A stretch of DNA of 64,000 nt from Paracoccus onchidii (GTDB taxonomy: Bacteria; Pseudomonadota; Alphaproteobacteria; Rhodobacterales; Rhodobacteraceae). The stretch covers positions 171,640 through 235,639 of the forward strand of contig NZ_JAQBIE010000003.1 of NCBI RefSeq assembly GCF_028294535.1, in the 5' to 3' direction. The notes under the pieces were generated by a model. It was not told the DNA's origin, searched no databases, and saw nothing but the letters and a program-made list of their open reading frames with translations. Both the position numbers and the translations under genes were made by a program. This document shows positions 1 through 9,821 of this stretch, piece by piece (the first letter of the stretch is position 1; the number at the start of each line of letters is the position of its first letter).

Positions 1-782
1 AGGTCAGGGATGACACAAGTTCGCGCGCCCTGAGCCTGAAACAACGCAGAAACCGCCGCCCCTTGGGTATGCCCGATTTCAACCAGCACATGTCCGCCGG
101 GGGTCAGATGCGCGCGCGCGCCTTGGGCGATCGCACGATAGGCAGTCAGCCCGTCAGCCCCATCCGTCAGTGCCAGATGAGGTTCCCAATCCAGCACATC
201 CGGCGAAAGACCCGCCATTTCAGCGCGGGCAATATACGGCGGGTTGGACAGGATCAGATCGAAGCGACCTTCAAGGCCGTCATACCAATCGGATGTGACG
301 AAACGGGCCTTCACGCCGATCCGATGGGCATTTTCCCGTGCTACCGCCAATGCGGCCGATGAAATATCACTGCCCGTTCCGGCGGCGCCGGGGCGGGCCG
401 CCAGCACCGACACAAGGATCGCCCCCGTGCCGGTCCCCATGTCCAGAACCGACGACCAATCGAGGGCCAGCGCTGCTTCGATCAGGCTTTCGGTTTCGGG
501 GCGCGGATCCAGCGTATCGGGCGTGACCTTGAAACGATGGGCGTAGAAATCACGAAACCCCACGATTTGCGCGACCGGCTGATGGGCCGCGCGGGCCTGC
601 ATGGCCGCATCCAGACGTGCCGTTTCCATCTGGGTCAGATCCCGGTCGTCCATAACACGCAGGCGGCCCGGCTCGACATCCAGAACCGCTGCAAGGATAC
701 GCTCGGCATCCCGTGCGCCACCCTCGATTCCCGCGTCGCGCAGCATGGCGGCGTATCGTCGCCGGGCGTCCTGAATGGTCAT
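1..782 (-). CDS. prmC: Peptide chain release factor N5-glutamine methyltransferase PrmC (HemK), partial
   Basis: PrmC uses S-adenosylmethionine to methylate the glutamine of the GGQ motif in release factors. The gene starts with ATG at 782 and runs off the left edge, so about 260 codons are visible and roughly the last 20 residues are missing. Translation of the minus strand gives an N-terminal helical region, then the catalytic NPPY motif followed by [13 protein letters not shown], and near the edge [15 protein letters not shown], typical of the C-terminal part of the family. The start overlaps the prfA stop as ATGA, so the enzyme is translationally coupled to its own substrate. Identification is firm. 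Confidence 0.93.
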   Translation of the reverse strand, partial: MTIQDARRRYAAMLRDAGIEGGARDAERILAAVLDVEPGRLRVMDDRDLTQMETARLDAAMQARAAHQPVAQIVGFRDFYAHRFKVTPDTLDPRPETESLIEAALALDWSSVLDMGTGTGAILVSVLAARPGAAGTGSDISSAALAVARENAHRIGVKARFVTSDWYDGLEGRFDLILSNPPYIARAEMAGLSPDVLDWEPHLALTDGADGLTAYRAIAQGARAHLTPGGHVLVEIGHTQGAAVSALFQAQGARTCVIPD

Positions 783-1834
783 TCCTGCGCGGCCAGCCGC
801 GCGGCCTGATCGTGCGAGGTCAGCGCATCGATGATATCGCCGAGATCACCCGCCATGACCCGATCAAGCGAATACAATGTCAGATTGATGCGATGATCCG
901 TCATGCGCCCCTGGGGGAAATTATAGGTCCGGATCCGTTCACTGCGATCCCCGCTGCCGACCTGGGATTTCCGGTCTGCGGCGCGTTCCGCATCGGCCTG
1001 CTGACGTTGCATGTCATAAAGGCGCGCGCGCAGCACGGCCATCGCATTGGCGCGGTTCTGGTGCTGGGATTTTTCCGAACTGGTCACAACGATGCCGGTC
1101 GGGATATGCGTGATGCGCACTGCGGAATCGGTCGTGTTGACATGCTGGCCGCCCGCGCCGCTGGCCCGCATGGTATCGATGCGGATATCGCCTGCAGGAA
1201 TGTCGATTTCGACATCATCGGCAGCTTCGGGCAGCACCGCCACGGTCGCCGCACTGGTGTGAATGCGGCCACCCGATTCAGTTTCGGGCACACGTTGGAC
1301 CCGATGAACGCCCGATTCATATTTGAGTCGCGCGAAAACGCCCTCGCCCTCGATTCGGGCCATGGCTTCCTTGACGCCGCCAAGCTCGGTCTCGGACAGT
1401 TCGAGAAGCTGGAAATTCCAGCCCTGTGCCTCGGCATGGCGGCGATACATCGCCAGCAGATCCCCCGCAAACAATGCCGCTTCGTCACCACCCGTGCCGG
1501 GACGTATTTCCACAATGGCGGGGCGCGCATCGGCCGCGTCCTTGGGCAGAAGCGCAATCCGCAACTCCTGTTCGATACGGGGCAGATCTTCTTGCAGACC
1601 GGCAAGCTCATCCTCGGCCAGTTCGCGCATTTCGGGATCGGTCAGCATGGCCTTGGCCTCGGCCATCGCATCACGTGCATTGCGCCATTGGGTGATCTGT
1701 TCGACAACGGGTTTCAGTTCCGCATATTCGCGGCTGATCCTCGCGATCTGATCAGCGGCCGCGCCGGCATTCAACTGCGCTTCGAGAAACTCGAACCGTT
1801 GGGTAATCTGGTGAAGGCGATCTTCGGGAAGCAT
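779..1834 (-). CDS. prfA: Peptide chain release factor 1
   Basis: RF1 recognises UAA and UAG stop codons in the ribosomal A site and triggers peptide release. The product is 351 residues, the normal length. The GGQ motif is visible in [17 protein letters not shown] in the second half, and the codon-recognition PxT tripeptide is present as PET within [14 protein letters not shown]. The start is taken at the ATG of MLPEDRLHQ; the frame is open further upstream, but that extension is basic and not family-like. It is followed by prmC with an ATGA overlap, which places the methyltransferase and its target in one operon. Confidence 0.96.
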   Translation of the reverse strand: MLPEDRLHQITQRFEFLEAQLNAGAAADQIARISREYAELKPVVEQITQWRNARDAMAEAKAMLTDPEMRELAEDELAGLQEDLPRIEQELRIALLPKDAADARPAIVEIRPGTGGDEAALFAGDLLAMYRRHAEAQGWNFQLLELSETELGGVKEAMARIEGEGVFARLKYESGVHRVQRVPETESGGRIHTSAATVAVLPEAADDVEIDIPAGDIRIDTMRASGAGGQHVNTTDSAVRITHIPTGIVVTSSEKSQHQNRANAMAVLRARLYDMQRQQADAERAADRKSQVGSGDRSERIRTYNFPQGRMTDHRINLTLYSLDRVMAGDLGDIIDALTSHDQAARLAAQE

Positions 1835-1912
1835 GACATGCGGATGTAATGCCCTGCGTGCCCCCCGTAAAGCGTATATCTGCGTATCGGCATGCGCCCT
1901 GCCCCTTTTACC

Positions 1913-1940
1913 TTGCATCTGCAGCATTTGCCGCTATAAG
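1913..1940 (+). promoter_or_regulatory. Sigma-70-like promoter of the rpsF operon
   Basis: TTGCAT at 1913-1918 and TATAAG at 1935-1940 are separated by 16 bases. The expected transcription start, near 1946, lies directly at the base of the leader hairpin that follows. It lies in the gap between divergent prfA and rpsF and points towards rpsF. Confidence 0.55.
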
Positions 1941-1947
1941 GCCGCAT

Positions 1948-1999
1948 CCTTCCGCCGAGATTTTTGCAACCGGCAACCTCTCGTGGCGGGTGCGGAAGG
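1948..1999 (+). promoter_or_regulatory. Structured 5' leader of rpsF, candidate S6:S18 autoregulatory element
   Basis: CCTTCCGC (1948-1955) pairs perfectly with GCGGAAGG (1992-1999), and the adjoining CGAGA (1956-1960) pairs with TCTCG (1979-1983). This leaves an 8-base bulge on the 3' side and an apical TTGC/GCAA mini-stem. Leaders of rpsF operons are known to bind the S6:S18 dimer as negative feedback. The stem is seen directly; the regulatory role is inferred from position and has not been matched to the published motif. Confidence 0.45.
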
Positions 2000-2041
2000 C
2001 CAAACCCCGCCTGTGAAGTCGCCCATGATGAAAGGGATGCC

Positions 2042-2404
2042 ATGCCTCTGTACGAGCATGTGCTGATCGCCCGCCAGGACCTGTCGAACACGCAGGCCGA
2101 AGGGCTGATCGAACACTTTTCGACCGTTCTCGCCGACAATGGCGGCAAGGTCGTCGACAACGAATACTGGGGTGTCCGCACCCTCGCCTACAAGATCAAC
2201 AAGAACCGCAAGGGCCACTATGCCTTCCTGCGCACCGAATCGCCTTCGGCTGCCGTTCAGGAAATGGAGCGTCTGGCCCGTCTGCATGACGATGTGATGC
2301 GTGTCATGACCATCCGCGTCGATGAGCACCAGGAAGGTCCGTCGGTGCAGATGCAAAAGCGCGAAGAACGTGGCGATCGCCGCGAACGTCGCGACCGGAA
2401 CTGA
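2042..2404 (+). CDS. rpsF: 30S ribosomal protein S6
   Basis: S6 binds 16S rRNA in the platform of the small subunit as a heterodimer with S18. The 120-residue product starts MPLYEHVLIARQDL and ends in a highly charged tail rich in Arg and Glu, as in other alphaproteobacteria. The ATG at 2042 is chosen because a longer frame upstream would run through the leader structure; a purine-rich AAAGG precedes it. It is the first gene of rpsF-rpsR-rplI, with 13 bases to rpsR. Confidence 0.97.
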   Translation: MPLYEHVLIARQDLSNTQAEGLIEHFSTVLADNGGKVVDNEYWGVRTLAYKINKNRKGHYAFLRTESPSAAVQEMERLARLHDDVMRVMTIRVDEHQEGPSVQMQKREERGDRRERRDRN

Positions 2405-2417
2405 GGAGATCTGAACC

Positions 2418-2645
2418 ATGGCGAACAAACCGTTCTTCCGTCGTCGCAAGGTCTGCCCGTTCTCGGGTGAAAATGCGCCGAAAATCGATTACAAGGACAC
2501 GCGTCTGCTGCAGCGTTACATTTCCGAACGCGGCAAGATCGTGCCTTCGCGTATCACCGCCGTCTCGGCAAAGAAGCAGCGTGAACTGGCCCGTGCCATC
2601 AAGCGCGCCCGCTTCCTCGCCCTGCTGCCCTATGTCGTGAAGTAA
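2418..2645 (+). CDS. rpsR: 30S ribosomal protein S18
   Basis: The 75-residue product is the S6 partner in the small-subunit platform. [20 protein letters not shown] and the basic tail with [19 protein letters not shown] are diagnostic. A strong GAGGAG ribosome site precedes the ATG. It lies between rpsF and rplI in the standard order and is presumably co-transcribed with both. Confidence 0.97.
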   Translation: MANKPFFRRRKVCPFSGENAPKIDYKDTRLLQRYISERGKIVPSRITAVSAKKQRELARAIKRARFLALLPYVVK

Positions 2646-2657
2646 GGAGACCTGATC

Positions 2658-3242
2658 ATGCAAGTCATCCTTTTGGAACGCGTGGCCAAGCTGGGCCAGA
2701 TGGGCGAAGTGGTAAAGGTCAAGGAAGGTTACGCCCGTAACTTCCTGCTGCCCCAGGGCAAGGCCCTGCGCGCATCCGACGCAAACATCGCCGCTTTCGA
2801 GGACCGCAAGGTTCAGCTGGAAGCCCGCAACGCCGAAACCAAGGCCGAGGCACAGAAAGTTGCCGACAAGCTGAACGGCGAAGCCTTCGTCATCATTCGT
2901 TCGGCATCCGATTCGGGCGCGCTGTACGGGTCGGTGACCACCCGTGACGCAGCCGATTCGGCCACCGAGGCCGGCTTCACGGTCGATCGCAAACAGGTCG
3001 TTCTGCGTTCGCCCATCAAAGAACTGGGCCTGCATGACGTCGCCGTCGTGCTGCACCCCGAAGTCGAAGCCACGATCACGCTGAACGTTGCGCGTTCGAA
3101 CGAAGAAGCCGAACTTCAGGCGCAGGGCAAATCCATTCAGGATCTGGCCGCTGAAGCCGACGCAGAAGCCGAATTCGAGATCGCCGAACTGTTCGACGAC
3201 ATCGGCGGCGCATCGTCGGACGAAGAAGGCGAAGACGCCTGA
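2658..3242 (+). CDS. rplI: 50S ribosomal protein L9
   Basis: L9 binds 23S rRNA near the L1 stalk and helps restrain frameshifting. The N-terminal domain [19 protein letters not shown] with [11 protein letters not shown] is canonical. At 194 residues it is about 45 longer than E. coli L9. The extra C-terminal part is strongly acidic, ending in runs of Asp and Glu, as in other Rhodobacteraceae. It is the last gene of the operon and is followed by a good intrinsic terminator. Confidence 0.96.
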   Translation: MQVILLERVAKLGQMGEVVKVKEGYARNFLLPQGKALRASDANIAAFEDRKVQLEARNAETKAEAQKVADKLNGEAFVIIRSASDSGALYGSVTTRDAADSATEAGFTVDRKQVVLRSPIKELGLHDVAVVLHPEVEATITLNVARSNEEAELQAQGKSIQDLAAEADAEAEFEIAELFDDIGGASSDEEGEDA

Positions 3243-3273
3243 TCGCCTGAACAACGCGATGAACCACACTGTT

Positions 3274-3310
3274 TCGCCGTGCCGGTCCCCCGGCGCGGCG
3301 ATTTTCTTTT
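3274..3310 (+). terminator. Intrinsic terminator after rplI
   Basis: A 12-base stem, TCGCCGTGCCGG (3274-3285) with CCGGCGCGGCGA (3290-3301), has one G-T pair, a 4-base loop, and is followed by TTTTCTTTT. It closes the rpsF-rpsR-rplI operon before the homocysteine methyltransferase gene. Confidence 0.75.
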
Positions 3311-3416
3311 GCCGGGGCTTTGCATTTCATGACAGGGTTCATGATACGATTTGACCGTCGGCAAGGGTTGTGACACAGGCGCGCAACCTTGATGCGATGA
3401 ATCCGAGGATATGCTG

Positions 3417-4427
3417 ATGACCGATTCCCTGACCCGTCTATTGTCGGAACGCGACTGGTTGCTGGCTGATGGGGCTACCGGAACAACCCTGTTCAACATG
3501 GGCCTGGAATTGGGCGAGCCGCCGGAATTGTGGAACACCGAACATCCCGACCGGATTCGCAGGTTATATGCCGGCGCGGTCGATGCCGGTTCGGACCTGT
3601 TCCTGACCAACAGCTTTGGCGGAAATGCCAGCCGGCTGCGGTTGCACAAGGCTGACTCCCGCGTTGCCGAGTTGAACCGCGCTGCCGCTGAACTGGCACG
3701 CGAGGTCGCCGACGGCAGTGGCCGCAAGGTGATCGTGGCCGGCAGCATCGGCCCCACCGGAGAGATCATGTCCCCTATGGGCACGCTGACCCATGAAGCG
3801 GCAGTTGCCATGTTTCACGAACAGGCCGAGGCCCTGAAAGACGGTGGCGCGGATGTGCTGTGGGTCGAGACCATCAGCGCAGCCGAAGAATTTCGCGCTG
3901 CCGCCGAGGCCGCAAGCCTGGTCGATATGCCCTGGTGCGGCACCATGAGCTTTGACACCGCCGGCCGGACCATGATGGGCCTGACCTCGGCCCAGCTGTC
4001 GTCTCTGGTGGAAAAGCTGCCCAATCCGCCGGTCGCATATGGGGCCAATTGCGGTGTCGGTGCCTCGGACCTGCTGCGCACCGTGACCGGATTTCTGGCG
4101 TCAGGAAGCGAACGGCCCATCATCGCCAAAGGCAATGCCGGTATCCCCCGATTCGAGGCCGGTCACATCCATTACAATGGCACGCCTGACCTGATGGCCG
4201 ATTATGCCTGTCTTGCCCGCGATATGGGCGTGCGCGTCATCGGCGGCTGCTGCGGCACCATGCCGGAACATCTGCGCGCCATGCGCGAGGCGTTGGAAAC
4301 CCGACCGCGCGGCAACCGCCCTTCGTTGGAAGTCATTGCCGAACATCTTGGCGGGTTCAGCTCTGTCAGTGATGGAACCGACGATGCCGGCCCCACCCGC
4401 GAGCGTCGCGGCCGCCGCCGGGGATGA
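3417..4427 (+). CDS. bmt: Homocysteine/betaine-homocysteine S-methyltransferase family protein
   Basis: The 336-residue single-domain enzyme is of the type that transfers a methyl group to homocysteine to make methionine. The zinc ligands are visible as GANCGVG near residue 215 and GGCCGT near residue 280; the N-terminus carries LADGATGTTLF. The start at 3417 (MTDSLTR) is preferred over the ATG at 3411 because GAGGA at 3405-3409 is then seven bases away. A corrinoid protein lies 1.2 kb downstream on the same strand. In Rhodobacteraceae such pairs have been linked to a split methionine synthase, so the methyl donor may be a corrinoid rather than betaine. The family is certain; the donor is not. 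Confidence 0.88.
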   Translation: MTDSLTRLLSERDWLLADGATGTTLFNMGLELGEPPELWNTEHPDRIRRLYAGAVDAGSDLFLTNSFGGNASRLRLHKADSRVAELNRAAAELAREVADGSGRKVIVAGSIGPTGEIMSPMGTLTHEAAVAMFHEQAEALKDGGADVLWVETISAAEEFRAAAEAASLVDMPWCGTMSFDTAGRTMMGLTSAQLSSLVEKLPNPPVAYGANCGVGASDLLRTVTGFLASGSERPIIAKGNAGIPRFEAGHIHYNGTPDLMADYACLARDMGVRVIGGCCGTMPEHLRAMREALETRPRGNRPSLEVIAEHLGGFSSVSDGTDDAGPTRERRGRRRG

Positions 4428-4431
4428 TCGG

Positions 4432-5517
4432 TCAAAACAGCGACATCTGATCCCCACTGCGCGGCGGGGGGCCAAAACGCGTGCAGTCAAGCGCGGGCAT
4501 CCCCTGTTGATAGCCAAGCCGACGCCGGGCCAATCGAAAACGCTGCTGCGCAAGCTCGGCTTCGATACCTTCGCCCCGAAAGCGATGGCCAAAACGCGGA
4601 TCATTGTCGCGACCGCCCCGCATCGCCTGCACGCGGTTCATCACATGCGCCGCCATATCCGGCCTGTGCCGGTCCAGCCAGTCGCGAAACAGCGGGGCAA
4701 CCTCATGCGGCAGACGCAAGGGGATCATGCTGGCCGTCGTGGCCCCGGCATCGCGGGCAGCCGTCAGGATGGCCTCGATCTCGGGCTCGGTCAGCACCGG
4801 GATCACCGGCGCCACCATGACCCGAACCGGAACGCCCGCTCGCGCCAGATCATGAATCATCCGCAAACGGGTGTGTGGTGCGGGTGCGCGCGGTTCAAGC
4901 GAACGCGCCAAGCCGGCGTCCAGCGTCGTCAGGCTGATGCCGATCAGGGCCTGATTGCGCGCGGCCATCTCGGCCCACAGATCCAGATCGCGCAAGACCG
5001 TGTGACCGCGCGTCACCAGCGTGGCCGGATGATTCCAGTCGCGCAGCACCCGCAAGACAGCCGGCATGATCTTCAGCTTTGCCTCGATCGGCTGATAGGG
5101 ATCCGTGTTCGTCCCAAGTGCGATCGGAGCGGGCCTGTAGGACCGGCGACCCAGTTCGCGTTCCAGCAATTGCGCCGCATCCGGCTTGGCCGTGATTCTG
5201 GTCTCGAAATCCAGTCCGGGCGAAAGACCCAGATAGGCATGGCTGGGCCGCGCATAGCAATAGACACAGCCATGCTCGCAACCGCGATACGGGTTGACCG
5301 ACCGGTCAAAGGAAATATCGGGCGAATCGTTGCGTGTAATGATGCTGCGGGGGTGTTCCGTGGCAATCTCGGTGCACAACAGCCGGGTTTCCTCGACCAG
5401 ATCCCAGCCATCCGATTCCCATTCCCGCCGCTGGGTTTCGAAACGCCCCTCGGGCCGGCTGGCGGCACCGCGGGCCTTCAATCTTTCCTTGGGATCCTGT
5501 GGCGGCAACATCATCAC
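4432..5517 (-). CDS. PA0069 family radical SAM protein
   Basis: The product is 361 residues. The radical SAM cluster motif CEHGCVYCYARP (CxxxCxxC with an aromatic before the last Cys) lies near residue 83, followed by HAYLGLSPGLDFE, a signature of the PA0069/Rv2578c group related in sequence to spore photoproduct lyase. The substrate is unknown. The gene is convergent with the methyltransferase (four bases between stops) and divergent from the corrinoid gene. A LexA-type box sits just upstream of its start, suggesting SOS control and a DNA-damage role; that role is inference. Three ATG codons lie in a row at 5517, 5514 and 5511. Confidence 0.88.
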   Translation of the reverse strand: MMMLPPQDPKERLKARGAASRPEGRFETQRREWESDGWDLVEETRLLCTEIATEHPRSIITRNDSPDISFDRSVNPYRGCEHGCVYCYARPSHAYLGLSPGLDFETRITAKPDAAQLLERELGRRSYRPAPIALGTNTDPYQPIEAKLKIMPAVLRVLRDWNHPATLVTRGHTVLRDLDLWAEMAARNQALIGISLTTLDAGLARSLEPRAPAPHTRLRMIHDLARAGVPVRVMVAPVIPVLTEPEIEAILTAARDAGATTASMIPLRLPHEVAPLFRDWLDRHRPDMAAHVMNRVQAMRGGRDNDPRFGHRFRGEGIEAELAQQRFRLARRRLGYQQGMPALDCTRFGPPPRSGDQMSLF

Positions 5518-5523
5518 AGATTA

Positions 5524-5538
5524 GAACATTAGAAGAAC
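5524..5538 (-). promoter_or_regulatory. LexA (SOS) operator, GTTC-N7-GTTC
   Basis: On the minus strand the sequence is GTTC-TTCTAAT-GTTC, an exact match to the direct-repeat LexA box GTTCN7GTTC known from Rhodobacter and other alphaproteobacteria. It lies 7-21 bases upstream of the radical SAM gene start, overlapping where its promoter should be. Confidence 0.72.
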
Positions 5539-5650
5539 ATTTGCCAGCGATTCGCACCAGAGGTCGCGTCATGAACATGAGATGTCGTTTTGTGTCACTC
5601 GGTCATCCCGATCCGAGGCAACGCTGAACATATCCAGCAGGAGCCGCGAC

Positions 5651-6355
<705 letters not shown>

Positions 6356-6443
6356 AATCGCCGGAAATTCCGCCAAGCGTTGAAATCTTGCGACACTGGG
6401 CACAAGTTTCAGGCTGCAAGCAACGCAAGATGCAGGATTTCTC

Positions 6444-7316
6444 ATGAGCGATGAATACACTCCGCCAAAGGTCTGGACCTGGAACAAGGATAACGGCGGC
6501 ACCTTCGCCAGCATAAACCGCCCCGTTTCTGGCCCGACCCATGACAAGGATCTGCCGGTCGGCAAACACCCGCTGCAGCTTTATTCGCTGGCAACGCCGA
6601 ACGGGCAAAAAGTCACGATCATGCTGGAAGAGCTGCTGGCGCTTGGGCATTCCGGTGCCGAATATGACGCGTGGCTGATCAAGATCGGCGATGGCGATCA
6701 GTTCTCCAGCGGTTTTGTCGGTGCCAATCCGAATTCCAAGATTCCCGCGCTGATGGACCATTCCGTGTCCCCTGCCCGCCGCGTCTTCGAATCGGGCGCG
6801 ATCCTTTTGTATCTGGCCGAGAAATTCGACGCTTTCCTGCCCAATGACCCCGCAGCACGCACCGAGGCCTTGAACTGGTTGTTCTGGCAGATGGGAGCAG
6901 GCCCGTTCCTCGGGGGCGGGTTCGGGCATTTCTATCATTACGCGCCGGTCAAGATCGAATATGCCATCGACCGCTTCACCATGGAGGTGAAACGCCAGCT
7001 GGACGTTCTGGACAAGCATCTGGCCGAGAATCGCTTTATGGCAGGCGAAGAATACTCGATTGCCGATATGGCGATCTGGCCGTGGTATGGTCGCCTCGTC
7101 GTCGGCGGCGCCTATGGCGATGCATCGACATTCATCGAGGCAGACACCTACAAGAACGTGCTGCGCTGGCAGGCCGAGGTCGCGGCGCGCCCAGCTGCCC
7201 AACGCGGTGCCATGGTCAACAAGACCTCGGGCGAACTATCCGAACAATTGCACGAACGCCATGATGCGTCGGATTTCGACACCCGCACACAGGACAAGCT
7301 GGAACCGCAGTCCTGA
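6444..7316 (+). CDS. yghU: Glutathione-dependent disulfide-bond oxidoreductase, YghU type GST
   Basis: The 290-residue protein is of the Nu class of glutathione transferases, which bind glutathione or its disulfide and act as disulfide reductases. The long N-terminal extension with VWTWNKDNGGTFASINRP is specific to YghU. The thioredoxin-like domain follows (LQLYSLATPNGQKVTIMLEE, then GANPNSKIPAL), and the helical C-terminal domain contains GEEYSIADMAIWPWYG. It stands alone and ends at a strong two-way terminator shared with ilvC. Confidence 0.92.
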   Translation: MSDEYTPPKVWTWNKDNGGTFASINRPVSGPTHDKDLPVGKHPLQLYSLATPNGQKVTIMLEELLALGHSGAEYDAWLIKIGDGDQFSSGFVGANPNSKIPALMDHSVSPARRVFESGAILLYLAEKFDAFLPNDPAARTEALNWLFWQMGAGPFLGGGFGHFYHYAPVKIEYAIDRFTMEVKRQLDVLDKHLAENRFMAGEEYSIADMAIWPWYGRLVVGGAYGDASTFIEADTYKNVLRWQAEVAARPAAQRGAMVNKTSGELSEQLHERHDASDFDTRTQDKLEPQS

Positions 7317-7320
7317 AATC

Positions 7321-7352
7321 AAAAAAAGCCCGGCATTTGCCGGGCTTTTTCT
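7321..7352. terminator. Bidirectional terminator between yghU and ilvC
   Basis: AAAAAAA, then GCCCGGCA (7328-7335), then TGCCGGGC (7338-7345), then TTTTTCT form a perfect GC stem with A tract on one side and T tract on the other. It serves both convergent genes. Confidence 0.9.
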
Positions 7353-7364
7353 TTTTTTGTCAGA

Positions 7365-8501
<1,137 letters not shown>

Positions 8502-8503
8502 TT

Positions 8504-8971
8504 ATGATGAAATTCATGCCCGACAGCACGGATCGCCGCATTCTGCGCCAGCTTCTGGCCGATCCTTCGGCATCAAATGCCCAACTTGCCGAGCGTGCGG
8601 GCGTGACCTCGGCCAGCCTGTGGCGGCGGCTGGAACGGCTGCGCGAAGAAGGCGTTCTCAGCGGCGTACAAGCCCGGATCGATTGGCGTGCCCTGGGATG
8701 GGAGGTCGAGGTCAGCCTGCGCTTTACCCTGGACAAGACCGATCCGCGTGCCTTCGACGACTTTCTGGCCGCCCTGCGCGAAGTGCCCGAAGTGACCGAA
8801 ATCCAAAGCTTTCTGGGCAGCGTCGATTGGCGCGCGACCGTCATCGCCCGTGACATGGCGCATTGGCAGCAGGTCTATCGCGACCGCATCCTGACCCTGC
8901 CGCATATTTCTGAACTGGACGCGCTGATGTTGGTCTCGACGATCAAGGTCAGCGAGGAACTGCCGCTGTGA
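8504..8971 (+). CDS. Lrp/AsnC family transcriptional regulator (first of a coupled pair)
   Basis: The 155-residue protein has an N-terminal winged helix (DRRILRQLLADPSASNAQLAERAG, with SASLWRRLERLREEG as recognition helix) and a C-terminal RAM ligand domain. It is divergent from ilvC, so control of ilvC by amino acids is plausible but unproven. An in-frame ATG at 8516 is an alternative start; neither has a clear ribosome site. Its stop overlaps the GTG start of the next regulator. Confidence 0.88.
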   Translation: MMKFMPDSTDRRILRQLLADPSASNAQLAERAGVTSASLWRRLERLREEGVLSGVQARIDWRALGWEVEVSLRFTLDKTDPRAFDDFLAALREVPEVTEIQSFLGSVDWRATVIARDMAHWQQVYRDRILTLPHISELDALMLVSTIKVSEELPL

Positions 8972-9429
8972 CCGATCTGGACGCCACCGATCTGGCGATC
9001 CTGCGCCTTCTGGCCCAGGATGCGACCCGCAGCGCCGCCGACATTGGCCGCGCCGTCGGCATCGGCCAACCCGCCGCCTGGCGACGCATCCGCCGCCTGA
9101 CCGATCAGGGCGTCATTACGGGGCGGCGCGTGGTGGTGGATGCCGCCGCGCTTGGCTTTGGCGTAACCGTGTTTCTGGGGATCAAGCTGGCCGCAAAGGG
9201 CCGCATCAGCCTTGAGGATTTCGAACGCGCCGTCACCGCCATCCCCGAGGTTCAGGTGGTGCAGCACGTTCTGGGCCAGTTCGATTACCGCCTGCGCATC
9301 ACCGCCCGCGACATCAGCGATTTCGAACGCATCCTGCGCCGCCGCATCATGACCCTGCCCGGCGTCGGTCAGGTCGAGGCGAATGTGATGCTGTCCGAAG
9401 AACGCAGGCCGGGGCCGCTGGGGGCGTAA
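8968..9429 (+). CDS. Lrp/AsnC family transcriptional regulator (second of a coupled pair)
   Basis: The product is 153 residues with the same layout as its neighbour: helix-turn-helix (LAILRLLAQDATRSAADIGR, AAWRRIRRLTDQG) and a RAM domain. It begins with GTG in a GTGA overlap with the preceding stop, so the two are made together and might form a heteromer. The two proteins are clearly diverged from each other, so this is an old duplication. The target is unknown; ilvC and ilvD flank the pair. Confidence 0.88.
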   Translation: MTDLDATDLAILRLLAQDATRSAADIGRAVGIGQPAAWRRIRRLTDQGVITGRRVVVDAAALGFGVTVFLGIKLAAKGRISLEDFERAVTAIPEVQVVQHVLGQFDYRLRITARDISDFERILRRRIMTLPGVGQVEANVMLSEERRPGPLGA

Positions 9430-9446
9430 AGCACTGCCAACCCGAC

Positions 9447-9752
9447 CTAAGACGATCCGGGCGACATGCCGCGGCGCTTCAGCGCCTCGCCTTCTTGCAG
9501 GCCAACAAAGCGGTATACTCCGCGATCAACGATTTCCATGAACGATGGAAAATCGCACTTGGCCTTTTGTTCGTTGTTCCAGCAAAAATCGGTGGGGAGG
9601 ATTGTTCCCTCGGCATTCAGGTCAGGATAAATTTGCTTGTAGCGCGAGAAATACTCTGATCGCGAAAACTCACGCCCGAAAGACAGCGCAACATCGTAAT
9701 GCGCAAGCTGCACGGGCGTCAGATCTGCCAGATACCTGAACCGTTTCCCCAT
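9447..9752 (-). CDS. Hypothetical protein, 101 residues
   Basis: No family is recognised with confidence. The protein is soluble, rich in aromatic residues and mildly basic, with FSRSEYFSRYKQIYPDL and TILPTDFCWNNEQKAKCDF in the middle; two cysteines lie in the latter part. The ATG at 9752 has an excellent GGAGGAGG ribosome site, which strongly supports translation. It sits downstream of ilvD on the same strand beyond an 11-base inverted repeat. Its amino-acid make-up, rich in Tyr, Phe and Lys, is unlike its neighbours and hints at transfer. Confidence 0.7.
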   Translation of the reverse strand: MGKRFRYLADLTPVQLAHYDVALSFGREFSRSEYFSRYKQIYPDLNAEGTILPTDFCWNNEQKAKCDFPSFMEIVDRGVYRFVGLQEGEALKRRGMSPGSS

Positions 9753-9773
9753 CGACCTCCTCCGACAATGGAC

Positions 9774-9813
9774 GATGTCTTGGGTGAGGCCATGCAAGCC
9801 CCCCCAAGACATC
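9774..9813 (-). terminator. Inverted repeat after ilvD, probable terminator or processing hairpin
   Basis: GATGTCTTGGG (9774-9784) and CCCAAGACATC (9803-9813) are a perfect 11-base inverted repeat with an 18-base loop, starting 9 bases past the ilvD stop. There is no T tract, so intrinsic termination is uncertain. Confidence 0.45.
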
Positions 9814-9821
9814 AGTTCTGT

